IMG/VR virus record: IMGVR_UViG_3300025543_000101
Span: 1-34,316 of that record
DNA from: a virus
DNA length: 34,316 nucleotides
Reading direction: 5' to 3' (one strand)
The position numbers and the translations under genes are program-made. The notes beneath the pieces are model-generated. The model was not told where the DNA came from. It made no database searches and worked only from the letters and a program-made list of their open reading frames with translations. Positions within the stretch are counted from its first letter, which is position 1. Every line of letters starts with the position of its first letter. Shown here piece by piece: positions 13,423 through 21,943 of this stretch.

Positions 13423-14071
13423 GTTTGTTAAACTGCTCTACTCTTTCTAAAAACTTATCTCCATACTCTTTTAAATCCGACTCATTTAATCGGAATTCTT
13501 GGTATTGAAGATCTCTTGTACAAATAGATATTACTCCTTGTTCAATTGGTCCATAATTTTTTGTATGAGCTAGATAGTATGCACCTAGTTGATATTTATA
13601 ATCTTCAACCCACTCTTCTTTTTTAGGTCTGTTTGATTGTTTCCAGTCTACGATGCTCGGTTTCCCGTAAGCAACACAAGATAAATCTGCTGTACCTGCA
13701 AATTTGTTTTCATATTCTAAACTTATTTCATTACCCCACACCTCATCTATTTTAATATTATCTAAAATAGTCTTGGCCATCATTCTAGGTTTAGTACCTT
13801 CTTCAGTAGCGTTGTAATAACCTTGACCAGTTAAATGATATTCAAGCACCTGGTGCATCTCAGTTCCGATTGCTGATGCTTGATTCATAATTCTATCGGC
13901 CTCTGCATCTCCAACTTTACGTCTCCAATTATCTAGAAAACGTTTATCTTTAGTAGCAGAAAGTATAGTTGTTACACTTGGTACTTTTATATTATCTACT
14001 AAATACTTACGTCCTGTTGTGTCTGAGAATCTATTGTAGTGTTTGTAAGGATACTTTTTAAGTAACTTCAT
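13403..14071 (-). CDS. PD-(D/E)XK exonuclease (RecB/Cas4-like)
   Basis: 222 aa single-domain nuclease. Conserved residues in order: AIGTEMHQVLE with H73, FAGTADLS with D129 (G-T-x-D), IVDWKQS with D142-x-K144, and YKYQLGAYYLA with Q161 and Y165. This is the RecB-type arrangement used by phage exonucleases that resect duplex ends for recombination or degrade host DNA for nucleotides. It is comparable in place and size to exonucleases of marine T7-like phages. The ATG lies inside the right-hand arm of a 9-bp inverted repeat (14068-14089), so its translation may be controlled by RNA folding. The 3' end overlaps the SNF2 gene on the other strand by 20 bases. Direction of digestion cannot be read from sequence. 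Confidence 0.88.
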   Translation of the reverse strand: MKLLKKYPYKHYNRFSDTTGRKYLVDNIKVPSVTTILSATKDKRFLDNWRRKVGDAEADRIMNQASAIGTEMHQVLEYHLTGQGYYNATEEGTKPRMMAKTILDNIKIDEVWGNEISLEYENKFAGTADLSCVAYGKPSIVDWKQSNRPKKEEWVEDYKYQLGAYYLAHTKNYGPIEQGVISICTRDLQYQEFRLNESDLKEYGDKFLERVEQFNKLTATSS

Positions 14072-14089
14072 GTAAGATTACTTACATGA
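14068..14089. repeat. Perfect 9-bp inverted repeat at module boundary
   Basis: TCATGTAAG (14068-14076) and CTTACATGA (14081-14089) flank ATTA. On the leftward transcript the 5' arm holds the stop of the small membrane gene and the 3' arm holds the ATG of the exonuclease gene. It could be a translational switch or a binding site for a dimeric repressor between virion and replication modules. Confidence 0.75.
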
Positions 14090-14258
14090 TATTTGCTATT
14101 AAAGCTAGAATAATCGCACCACCACCAGCTAATATCATTTTCTCTAACCTTAATATTCTATCTTTTATTTCTTTTATTTGATCAAAAGTTTGTTTTTGCA
14201 TTAATCTGCAAATCTTTTCGTGATTATCTATTCTATCTAATGCAGATTTTCTAGCCAC
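14082..14258 (-). CDS. Small coiled-coil/membrane protein, XhlA-like (58 aa)
   Basis: Starts at GTG 14258-14256, fixed by a GAGGAG ribosome binding site six bases upstream. Residues 1-40 form a charged helix with heptad spacing (ALDRIDNHEKICRL; FDQIKEIKDRILRLEK) and residues 41-58 are a hydrophobic segment (MILAGGGAIILALIANIM), so the protein is a tail-anchored coiled coil with its charged part outside the bilayer. The layout matches haemolysin XhlA-type proteins that accompany holins in phage lysis cassettes, or a small internal virion membrane protein. It overlaps the end of the 1050-residue virion gene by eight bases. No endolysin is adjacent, so lysis is only one possibility. Confidence 0.7.
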   Translation of the reverse strand: MARKSALDRIDNHEKICRLMQKQTFDQIKEIKDRILRLEKMILAGGGAIILALIANIM

Positions 14259-17200
14259 GTCTAACTCCTCTTTGTGCTATTGCAGCTCCTGTTGGATCGT
14301 TAGGAAACAGTGCTTGGAATTGTTGTGGATTTACTTGTCCGGTAGCCGGTGGTACTGGTGCTACAGGCGCTTGAGCTGTAGGATTTTCTAGTTGTAAGTC
14401 AGCCATAATCATTTTTTCCTCAGCTTCAACTGGTGCTTCTTCAGCATCAACCATAGCTTCATTCTGTGTAGCTGTAGATAACATTGTTACAGCGTTAGTG
14501 TCTGTTTGTAAGTTACCAGAGCTTCCTGAATAGTCTTGTGCAAACATAGTTTCAAAATTGTTTTTAGGAATTGTATCTTCGTTATAGTTAGGTGCTGGAA
14601 CTTTTGCTTCTAGTTGTCCCATTCTTTCAGTAATTTCTTCTGGTGTAACAGTTTTAGGATCTACTCTTGGAACATCAGCATCACTCTCATTTAAATAGTT
14701 AACTAATCTTGCAAAAGCTTCTCTTTTTTGTGTAAGACCTAATCTACCAACAACTCCTGGCGATTTTAAAATGTTAGCTGCTGTTTGAATATCTCTACCT
14801 TTAAAGTATCTTCTTCCAATACCTAAAACTCCTGGTACACCATCACCAACTTTTTTACCCATTAATAATCTAATTTGTTCGTCAGGGTTTAATGCATCAT
14901 TAAAAGCTCTCATAGCTATAGGGTCTGTAAGTATTTGACCTGCACGTCTCCCTAGTAAAATAAATAATGCTGGTGCAAATGGATTAACAGCTGCAGAACC
15001 TCCAAGAACTAACGCTCCTGTAAATGAATTAAGTCCACCTAATTGTAATCTTCTTTGCATGAAAGTAGATGTATCCGCAATAGGAGTATCTGATACTGCT
15101 TTCATATAAGTTAAAAACTTTTCAAATTCTTTTGCTTGTCCTCTACCACCAAGTATGGATATCATTTTTTCTTTTGCTACATCATCAGTTGGATCAGCAA
15201 TTCCAAGCTCTCTCATAAATTTATTGATGTTAAATCCTGATGTATCTTTAGGACTAAATCTTATTTTTGTTGCATCAAATATATTATTACCTGTTTTAAC
15301 TTTGTCTAAACTAAAATCTACAACATCTCCTTTTTGAACCATTGATTCCATAACATCTACTGTTCCATTAATACCAGCTCTAACAGTAGACTCGTTCATA
15401 ATTTCATCAATCATTGTTCTACCTGCAGGAGATGAAGCTGAATCAAAACCTTTATAGAATGAATTAAACATCCATCTAGCTTTTGCAGCATTAAATAATC
15501 CTTCACCACCACCTTTTGTAACTCCTATTGCTTTACCAGTTTTCTTAGATACTATTTTATCAGCACCTAATAATTGTCTAAATTGTTTGATTGCAGTAGG
15601 GTCTCCACGTGTAAATACATCATTAGCTAAATCATTAAAGAATCTTTGTGATTTTTTCTTTTCCATTCCACCGATTCCAGCTAAAGCTTTGTTAGTAAAT
15701 GTTGTTGCATTGTAATCTCTAAATACTTTTGTAGCATTAGCTCTTTGATAAAAGTTCATTAATGTAGAGAATGTATCATTCGCACCATAAAGTTTATCTC
15801 TTAAACCTTCAGAAGATTTTATCTTAAGGGCCATATCTGCTTCTGCAGCAGCAGGATTTGTTTTCTTTAGTGTTTCATATGCCGCTTTGACTGTGTCATC
15901 TTTTAAAAAAGTCTCTTTTGTTATGTTTGCACCAAATGAATTTAAATCATTTTCTAACGCTTCCCTAATAGACCAAAGCGTAGGTCTTATGTTTTCATAT
16001 CCTGTAGTTTGTATTGCTCTATTTAAAGTTGTAATCATACCTTTATATTCTTTTGGAGTTACAAAATCATCAACTGCGTTCATGTATCTAAAAAATAATG
16101 CAAGTGGATCTCCTGTTCCCTGAAGTTTCTGTAAATCTTTTAAAGGTACGTCTCCTAATTTATCCTGAGCATATCCTCTTAAACCAGGAAATTGCATTGC
16201 TAATTCATCAACATAATCACCAGCCATTTTTTTAACATGTCCTGTAGGAATAACTTTAGGGTTACCTATCGTATCAGCTAAAGTATCAAAAGCTTTGTAA
16301 CTAGCGTTAATTAAATTAGAATTTTGTTTAAACGCTTCATCTGCTTGTTTCCAAATAGTAGCCGATAGCATACCTGTCTTTATAAGTGGCCCATAATTTA
16401 ATACAGAGTTATTTAAATATTCTTTTCCTGCTGCTTGTTCAGCACCTTGTAAAGCCTCTTTACCAATACCATTAATAAAAGGCATGATACCAAGTACCTT
16501 AAAATACTTAGCTGCAAAACCACCAAGAAGACCTGTACCTTCTTGTGCAGTCATTACCATAGGAAGTGGTAAACCTTTGTCTCTTGCAATGTTAACTAAT
16601 TGTTTTGCATCTTTTGATTTAGCACCAATCATTAATCTTCCAACTTTACCTAAACCTTTTGTAATAACCGGTGTCAATGCTGCGGCACCAGCGTTCCATG
16701 CTAAAGCTGTAAACATAGAGTCTGCAGCGTTAGCCATCATATCTGTGTTGACTTCTTTTGGGCTCATGTTTTCCATGTCCGATGCTATTGCATCCATCGC
16801 AGCAACTCCAACAGTTTCATTCAACATGTCATAAGTAACTGAACCTGCGCCTGCTCCTGCAGTACCACCTAATACAGAGTATACTTCTGCTCTTCCAAGT
16901 GGACTAGCTAACACTCTACCAACAGTTGGGTCTGCCACTTTAGCAAGTAATTTTGTAAGGCCACCTAATAATTTAAATCTTCCTGGTAGTCTTGTTGTAA
17001 GTTTGTCTGCAAAGTTGCTAAACATTTTAGTTCTAGCAAACAAACCTGTTGATTTATCTCCTGGTACTTTTGATTTAGCTGCACTAAATATTTTCTTTCT
17101 CATTGCAACATAAGGTGTAATTGATCCTATAAGATCTCCAGCAAGCACTGCTTCTGATCTACCATCTAGAGAACTTCCTTCTTGTTGTAATCTAACACCA

Positions 17201-17403
17201 ATAGGATTTTTAACTGCAGCATCTATTGTTGCTACATCTTTTGCTGCACCTGCTCTTTGTGATTGTAATTCTGACATAGAAGGACCAGTGATTAGTCCTC
17301 TTTTTATAGCTTCATCAACTGCTTTTTTTTGTCTTGCGTTTAATTTATTAGGATCAAAAGTATTGTTGTTAATTTGATCTTGAATTTCTTTTAAGGAAGC
17401 CAT
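14251..17403 (-). CDS. Large probable internal virion (DNA-ejection) protein (1050 aa)
   Basis: The longest gene in the window. It has long Ala/Gly-rich, weakly hydrophobic stretches that could insert in membranes (for example LGGTAGAGAGSVTYDML near residue 185 and FTGALVLGGSAAVNPFAPAL near 795), separated by charged helical regions, and a Pro/Ala/Glu-rich C-terminal linker ending in LFPNDPTGAAIAQR. Large proteins with this composition, lying between nozzle genes and replication genes, are the internal core proteins of T7-like and P22-like phages that leave the capsid with the DNA. I saw no lytic transglycosylase motif. The ATG shares one base with the upstream stop, so it is co-translated with the next large gene. 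The role is inferred from composition and place. Confidence 0.6.
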   Translation of the reverse strand: MASLKEIQDQINNNTFDPNKLNARQKKAVDEAIKRGLITGPSMSELQSQRAGAAKDVATIDAAVKNPIGVRLQQEGSSLDGRSEAVLAGDLIGSITPYVAMRKKIFSAAKSKVPGDKSTGLFARTKMFSNFADKLTTRLPGRFKLLGGLTKLLAKVADPTVGRVLASPLGRAEVYSVLGGTAGAGAGSVTYDMLNETVGVAAMDAIASDMENMSPKEVNTDMMANAADSMFTALAWNAGAAALTPVITKGLGKVGRLMIGAKSKDAKQLVNIARDKGLPLPMVMTAQEGTGLLGGFAAKYFKVLGIMPFINGIGKEALQGAEQAAGKEYLNNSVLNYGPLIKTGMLSATIWKQADEAFKQNSNLINASYKAFDTLADTIGNPKVIPTGHVKKMAGDYVDELAMQFPGLRGYAQDKLGDVPLKDLQKLQGTGDPLALFFRYMNAVDDFVTPKEYKGMITTLNRAIQTTGYENIRPTLWSIREALENDLNSFGANITKETFLKDDTVKAAYETLKKTNPAAAEADMALKIKSSEGLRDKLYGANDTFSTLMNFYQRANATKVFRDYNATTFTNKALAGIGGMEKKKSQRFFNDLANDVFTRGDPTAIKQFRQLLGADKIVSKKTGKAIGVTKGGGEGLFNAAKARWMFNSFYKGFDSASSPAGRTMIDEIMNESTVRAGINGTVDVMESMVQKGDVVDFSLDKVKTGNNIFDATKIRFSPKDTSGFNINKFMRELGIADPTDDVAKEKMISILGGRGQAKEFEKFLTYMKAVSDTPIADTSTFMQRRLQLGGLNSFTGALVLGGSAAVNPFAPALFILLGRRAGQILTDPIAMRAFNDALNPDEQIRLLMGKKVGDGVPGVLGIGRRYFKGRDIQTAANILKSPGVVGRLGLTQKREAFARLVNYLNESDADVPRVDPKTVTPEEITERMGQLEAKVPAPNYNEDTIPKNNFETMFAQDYSGSSGNLQTDTNAVTMLSTATQNEAMVDAEEAPVEAEEKMIMADLQLENPTAQAPVAPVPPATGQVNPQQFQALFPNDPTGAAIAQRGVRRG
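14335..14350 (+). repeat. 16-bp dispersed motif, copy 2
   Basis: TTGTCCGGTAGCCGGT, within the C-terminal linker region of the 1050-residue gene. On the coding strand it specifies P-A-T-G-Q. Confidence 0.7.
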
Positions 17404-19595
17404 TAGTTTATCCCTTCAATAATATTTTCTATTTCCTCTATACTTAAATCCTCTGCTAATTGAGAAGCAACTCCGCCTTCACCTTCAAATACTTCAAAGT
17501 TTTTTAGTCTTCTTAAATCTTTTAGAGTAGTTTCTAATCCACCTGCTACTGTATATAAACTTTCTTGTCTTCTAATATCTGATTCAAGCTGTCTTCCAAT
17601 TGCTTGAATAGATGCTTTAACGTCTTTAGAAGATCTACCAAGTGAAAATATATTTACAATTTCTTTTGCAGCGTTAACATCTCTTTGTGTTAATCTATCT
17701 TGATCTTTAAATGTATTTGCTAGTGCATAGGTTAGTGTAACTTCTTGTACTGCAAGTTTTTCTTGTTCTTCTCTCGATAGTCCAGAAAGCATCCCTCTCT
17801 TATTTAATCTAGCTTTAGCTTGTTTAATTAAATTTTTACTGTCTAAATTTTTCTTAGCCGCCTCTTTACCTTCTTCACTTAAATCAGGATCTCTATCTAT
17901 TGCAGCATATTCATCTGCTTGAAGTTCAGCTACTTTTGCTTCTAAAGCATCTAATGACATTGAGGACACTTCGAACCCTAATACTTCTTTTGCAACACCA
18001 CTTAACCTTCTAGTAAATTGATCAATAGATAATGCAGCACCGGCTTTAACTTGTTCGCCAGACTCATCCATTTGGTTTAATGTTCTTAATACATCTCTTG
18101 TTACAGATAATGCATTATATCTATTTCCAAGTACATCTTGAATATCAAATAATCTTTTGTCTACGCTATTTTGTTCTAAGAAGTTTTCATACTGACCAAT
18201 AAGTTGACCATTGCTATCAGCAATCGGTGCTCCTTGTGATACAGGTACAAACATTTCTCTACCATCTGGTCCAATGCCTGCTGCTATTTGTTTTGTTCCG
18301 TCTTTTAAAGTGTAACCTTTATAATTTCTTAACCTACCATCAGCTCCTCTAATTTGAATTATTCCTCCTGTTCTATCAGGGCTTTCTTCTACAGTATTTT
18401 CATTTACAAATTTCATATGATCTACTGCAGCATTTAGTGATGCTTCTCTGTTTCGAGCTCTAAGCTCACCTTCTTTTAATTTTATTGTTGCGTAGTTATT
18501 AACTGCAGGGCCTAAAGCTTGACCAAATACTTCAAGTGCTCCACCAATACCTGAATTTCTTGTAGTACCGGTTAATAATCCTGAAGCAAGATTAGCTAAA
18601 AATACTAATTTAGCTTGTGAACCTTCGCCTTTAAATACTTCTTCTTGGTATCTTTTAGCAAGTGCTATTGTTTTATTAAACTCTACATCGTCCGATGGAC
18701 CACCTAAAGCAATTTCATTATCGCCTTGTTTTTTATTTTCTGTTTCAATATTTTTCTTTTCAGCTTCAGGCATATCCTTATCTACTACTTTAGTAGGTAA
18801 AGTGTCTGTACTACCTGGAGGTCCTGGTGGCATTCCTGTACTGTCTATGTTTACAGCATTTTCTTGCACTGCATCTAAATCTGCTATGTCCTCTGAATTA
18901 GCTACGTTGTCCTGTAGCAGTGGGTCGCCTTCAGCTTTTAATGTTTTTGAATTTTTTCCAAATCCAGAAGGTCTTCCCGAACCCGGTCCTTCTTTAGGTG
19001 CAGCTGATTTTCTTGTGTCAATTGGTTCGGGTGTTTTTGGTACAAACTTACCAAATAAATCTGCATCTGATACACCTTCTCCCATATAACTAAATGCTTT
19101 GTTTCTGTTTTCTATTTCAAAAGCTTTTCTTTCTTCAGGAGACATTGCATTAATTTTTTTTCTTAATTCAATACCTGCGTTAACTCTGTTTCTAACTCCT
19201 TCTATAGAAGCTATTCCAATAGCACTTGGTAAAAATCCGATACCAGCTAATGCAGGCAATGCTCTAGAAGCAGCATAAGCTCCTCCCAAACCTGAAAGTG
19301 TTTGTCCTACAGGATCATTTATACCCATAGCTTCCCCTACTTTCATGCCTCCAGTAAAACCATAATATGCAGGAATATTAGCTGCGCTTTTAATTAAATT
19401 TGTTGCACCTCTTACAGGTCCACTTACTTTAAATCTTTCAAAAGCAGTTGGTGGTTTTCTAATTGCCGGAACTGGTGCTCCAGTGTAGGGCTGTCCAACC
19501 ATAATACCATCGTTTGCATTGATAGTTTTAAGCACACCTTTTCTAAGAGCCTCTTTCCTAAACATAGGTCTGTTTAAAACTTTGTTAAGTGACAT
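17403..19595 (-). CDS. Probable internal virion protein (730 aa)
   Basis: Residues 60-150 are Gly/Ala-rich with membrane-prone stretches (LSGLGGAYAASRALPALAGIGFLPSAIGI), followed by a Pro/Lys-rich disordered linker (190-300) and a long charged helical part (310-730). One segment (residues 395-460) looks like a small beta domain with RTGGIIQIRGADGRLRNYKG. The gene is preceded by AGGAGATTCGATG (site plus start) and shares its last base with the start of the 1050-residue gene. Composition, size and order fit an ejection protein, the class that P22 calls gp7/gp16/gp20 and T7 gp14-16; sequence identity to those is not apparent. A structural scaffold is an alternative. Confidence 0.55.
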   Translation of the reverse strand: MSLNKVLNRPMFRKEALRKGVLKTINANDGIMVGQPYTGAPVPAIRKPPTAFERFKVSGPVRGATNLIKSAANIPAYYGFTGGMKVGEAMGINDPVGQTLSGLGGAYAASRALPALAGIGFLPSAIGIASIEGVRNRVNAGIELRKKINAMSPEERKAFEIENRNKAFSYMGEGVSDADLFGKFVPKTPEPIDTRKSAAPKEGPGSGRPSGFGKNSKTLKAEGDPLLQDNVANSEDIADLDAVQENAVNIDSTGMPPGPPGSTDTLPTKVVDKDMPEAEKKNIETENKKQGDNEIALGGPSDDVEFNKTIALAKRYQEEVFKGEGSQAKLVFLANLASGLLTGTTRNSGIGGALEVFGQALGPAVNNYATIKLKEGELRARNREASLNAAVDHMKFVNENTVEESPDRTGGIIQIRGADGRLRNYKGYTLKDGTKQIAAGIGPDGREMFVPVSQGAPIADSNGQLIGQYENFLEQNSVDKRLFDIQDVLGNRYNALSVTRDVLRTLNQMDESGEQVKAGAALSIDQFTRRLSGVAKEVLGFEVSSMSLDALEAKVAELQADEYAAIDRDPDLSEEGKEAAKKNLDSKNLIKQAKARLNKRGMLSGLSREEQEKLAVQEVTLTYALANTFKDQDRLTQRDVNAAKEIVNIFSLGRSSKDVKASIQAIGRQLESDIRRQESLYTVAGGLETTLKDLRRLKNFEVFEGEGGVASQLAEDLSIEEIENIIEGIN

Positions 19596-19603
19596 CGAAT
19601 CTC

Positions 19604-20452
19604 CTAAACCGGTGCCGTTGGTTTAACACCTTGAAATGCTGTGAACGCTCCTATACCCGTACCTACAGCTTGGGCTAACGGACTTGTGCTTGGTGCAGTT
19701 CCCATAGTAATTCCTGATTGTGATTTAGGTCCTGCTGCATACAAGTTAGCTAAGAACTCAGCTCTTTGATAAGGTTCGTATTGTTGTTGTAATGTAGATT
19801 GTCTTTGTGCATCTAAAGTTTGTTGAGCAAGTTGTCTTTGAACACCACCTGCTGCAAATAATTGATTAATATCACCTTGTGCCATTTGTTGTTGGCCTAG
19901 ACCCATTTGACCTAGTTGTTGACCAGCAGCAAGACCTAATTGTTGTTGTCTCTGAGCTGCACCTAATGCAGTATTAAAACCTTGTTGCTGTGCTGTACCC
20001 ATAGCAGTTAAAGCTCTACCTTGAAGTTCTGCTTGTTGAACTCCTTCTCTTCCTCCACCAAATGCACCGGAACCTATAGCTTTAGCACCAAGTTGATTTT
20101 GCATTATTTGAGCTTGTCTTCCAATTTCATCAGTTACATAAGATTGATAAGGATTTAAATATTGATTTATTTGTTGTTGACCAACCGGAGCGGCTGCAGC
20201 ATTAATTTGATTAATTCCTGCAGTAACTGTTGGAGCACCAATACCTGTTGTTCCTGCTGCAGTTAAACCTTGTTGTTCTAATGCACCTAAACCTGCAACC
20301 TTATAATCCGGCAGAGTAATAGGATTTTGAGCCACTTGACGGGCTATGTCCATTAATTCTATTTTTCGTTCCTCTATACCAGGAGCTTCTCTATAAATAC
20401 TTGTACCAGTTGTTGGTGCAGCAGGTGGAGATTTTGAAGAAAAAAAACTCAT
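19604..20452 (-). CDS. Gln/Ala-rich virion protein, probable ejection component (282 aa)
   Basis: Extremely rich in Gln, Ala and Gly. A Pro-rich start (KSPPAAPTTG) is followed by long helical repeats with QQQ runs (GQQLGQMGLGQQQMAQGD; QRQLAQQTLDAQRQ) and a Gly/Ser loop (GSGAFGGGREGVQQAE) near residue 130. Such proteins are typical of the DNA-transfer part of podovirus particles and are often annotated only as virion structural. No enzymatic motif is visible. It stands one base after the acetyltransferase-like gene and before the 730-residue gene, in the middle of the ejection block. Function is inferred from composition and position. Confidence 0.55.
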   Translation of the reverse strand: MSFFSSKSPPAAPTTGTSIYREAPGIEERKIELMDIARQVAQNPITLPDYKVAGLGALEQQGLTAAGTTGIGAPTVTAGINQINAAAAPVGQQQINQYLNPYQSYVTDEIGRQAQIMQNQLGAKAIGSGAFGGGREGVQQAELQGRALTAMGTAQQQGFNTALGAAQRQQQLGLAAGQQLGQMGLGQQQMAQGDINQLFAAGGVQRQLAQQTLDAQRQSTLQQQYEPYQRAEFLANLYAAGPKSQSGITMGTAPSTSPLAQAVGTGIGAFTAFQGVKPTAPV

Positions 20453-20453
20453 A

Positions 20454-20915
20454 TTATATCCATTTCTCTAATTGTACGTGTTTCTTTTTCCAGCCCCATT
20501 TTTTAGAAATTTTTTCCCAACCAGGTCTGGCCATTATACTCATTCTTTTACATTTATTTATTTTTGCAAAATCTGTTACTGCTGTTATTAAATTATCTTC
20601 CCATAATTCTCTTCTTTTACCTGTGCATATCACAATCTCATATTGATTATAGTTTGGCATAATACCAATTCTACCAACACAAATACCAAATACTTTATTT
20701 TCTTCTGACTCATCTGATCCAAACATTATCCAACATTGCATTAAATCTTTTTTTAACTCATTCATTACCCAAGCTGAATCAGCATATTTACCTGAAAACG
20801 CTAAAGCTTCTGAAACCATAAACTCAGCTAATGGCCAAAATCTTTCTATATCCTTAGGCTCTAAAGGTAGAATACTAACTAAAGGTTTAATTTGTTTTTT
20901 GTTTGCTGTTGCCAT
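20454..20915 (-). CDS. GNAT-like acetyltransferase-fold protein (153 aa)
   Basis: From ATG 20915 the protein begins MATANKKQIKPLVSILPLEP, then has helices (IERFWPLAEFMVSEAL), a beta pair (CWIMFGSD; KVFGICVGRIGI), a beta strand with basic residues (YEIVICTGKRRELWED), a helix (NLITAVTDFAKIN) and a final strand (KRMSIMARPGWEKI). The order of strands and helices resembles a GNAT N-acetyltransferase, with GKRRELWED in the place of the acetyl-CoA loop, but a clear R/Q-x-x-G-x-G/A box is missing, so catalysis is doubtful. Similar small proteins often sit among phage virion genes. ATG 20915 is preferred over an ATG six bases upstream because AGGA is five bases before it. Confidence 0.5.
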   Translation of the reverse strand: MATANKKQIKPLVSILPLEPKDIERFWPLAEFMVSEALAFSGKYADSAWVMNELKKDLMQCWIMFGSDESEENKVFGICVGRIGIMPNYNQYEIVICTGKRRELWEDNLITAVTDFAKINKCKRMSIMARPGWEKISKKWGWKKKHVQLEKWI

Positions 20916-21894
20916 TTCCATCCTGTAATAAATCAAATACACGCTTGTATCTTTTTTGTTGTTCATAGAAATATTGGGCACCTTTTTCTCGCATATCTTT
21001 CATGCTATTTGGATTAGCTCCAGCTATGATTCCAGCACCTAATACTCCATCTGCTCTTGTTACAAACTCTCCGTCTGCTAATTGAGCTAACATTGTATCC
21101 TCGTCTTTGTTTCCTACGCCTGCTCCGTCTTCTACATAACCTGATGCTCTAACGTAATTGTTTGCATCGTTTTCATCATGAGAAACTTTTGATGGAAGAT
21201 AGTTTACACCACCTTCATTAAATTTTTTTATTTGTGCTATACCGCCTACTCTTAATCTTTGAACATTCATAGAATAAGGACCCATTCTTGGATCTCCTAT
21301 ACCCGCTTCTTCAGGAGCGTATACTTTTTCGTATGCTTTTTCTTCACCTGTTGTTGGATCTATATAAGTGTATCCTGGTCTATTAGCTCGTAGATCTAAA
21401 TAACTCATGTTGTATCCTGGTGTGTAAATATCAGTTGGTTGTGGGTCAAACGCACCGCTTAAATAAGTTCCTGCAGCTATTGCAGTTGAAACTCTTCCTG
21501 GAGAAAATTCAGCACCAGACTCTCCACCTTTTCTTAAAATATCTAAAAGACCTCCACCTTTATTTTGATCTGTAACTTGTTGGGCTGCATTTAAATTTGA
21601 ATTTCTCATACTTGGAGGAAGTCCACTTTGATCTACCATTCCACTAACTGAACTTTGTGGGTTGTAAGCTCCAGGCATATTAGCTAGGAAAGCTGGTTGA
21701 CTTGCAGTAAATGCTTTTGTTGCCGCTGATCCTGGAAACATACTCATACCTGTTGAACCTAAAGTATACCCTGTGTAAGCTCCACTAATACCACCTAATA
21801 TTCTCCCAAGTCCTGACGCTCCTGAATTTTTTGCTCCTCTGTATCCTTGATATCCGCCATAAGCTGCTAGTGCGTAGGGTAAAAGTTGTAACAT
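20887..21894 (-). CDS. Virion protein, probable ejection/tape-like component (335 aa)
   Basis: The N-terminal 60 residues are a Gly/Ala/Tyr-rich hydrophobic segment (LPYALAAYGGYQGYRGA). The middle is low-complexity (Asn, Gln, Gly, Pro). Residues 225-320 hold the clearest domain: GGVNYLPSKVSHDENDANNY, then DEDTMLAQLADGEFVTRADGV, then LGAGIIAGANPNSMKDMREKG. The LADGEFVxxADxVxGAG pattern is seen at the C-terminus of phage virion and tape-measure proteins. The ATG at 21894 has GGAG nine bases upstream and lies 35 bases after a predicted extended -10 promoter (21930-21943). It overlaps the acetyltransferase-like gene by 29 bases. Confidence 0.6.
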   Translation of the reverse strand: MLQLLPYALAAYGGYQGYRGAKNSGASGLGRILGGISGAYTGYTLGSTGMSMFPGSAATKAFTASQPAFLANMPGAYNPQSSVSGMVDQSGLPPSMRNSNLNAAQQVTDQNKGGGLLDILRKGGESGAEFSPGRVSTAIAAGTYLSGAFDPQPTDIYTPGYNMSYLDLRANRPGYTYIDPTTGEEKAYEKVYAPEEAGIGDPRMGPYSMNVQRLRVGGIAQIKKFNEGGVNYLPSKVSHDENDANNYVRASGYVEDGAGVGNKDEDTMLAQLADGEFVTRADGVLGAGIIAGANPNSMKDMREKGAQYFYEQQKRYKRVFDLLQDGNGNSKQKTN

Positions 21895-21929
21895 TTATTA
21901 ATTCTCCAATTTAAGATCTTAAGTATGAA

Positions 21930-21943
21930 ATAATACCATTTTA
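21930..21943 (-). promoter_or_regulatory. Predicted extended -10 promoter element
   Basis: On the minus strand TAAAATGGTATTAT occurs in the gap ahead of the ejection genes. It contains TGGTATTAT (extended -10, TG-n-TATTAT). It is nearly identical to the element at 27339-27352. No clear -35 box is needed for such promoters. Confidence 0.4.

Noticed and set aside
16484-16834. 116-codon plus-strand frame inside the 1050-residue gene
   Set aside because: No ribosome binding site or motif, and composition mirrors the antisense of an Ala/Gly-rich coding sequence.
18802-19089. 95-codon plus-strand frame inside the 730-residue gene
   Set aside because: Antisense of the Pro/Ser-rich linker, with no start context or homology pattern.
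20454-20915. Calling the GNAT-like protein an active acetyltransferase
   Set aside because: The acetyl-CoA-binding R/Q-x-x-G-x-G/A box is not clear; only the fold is suggested.
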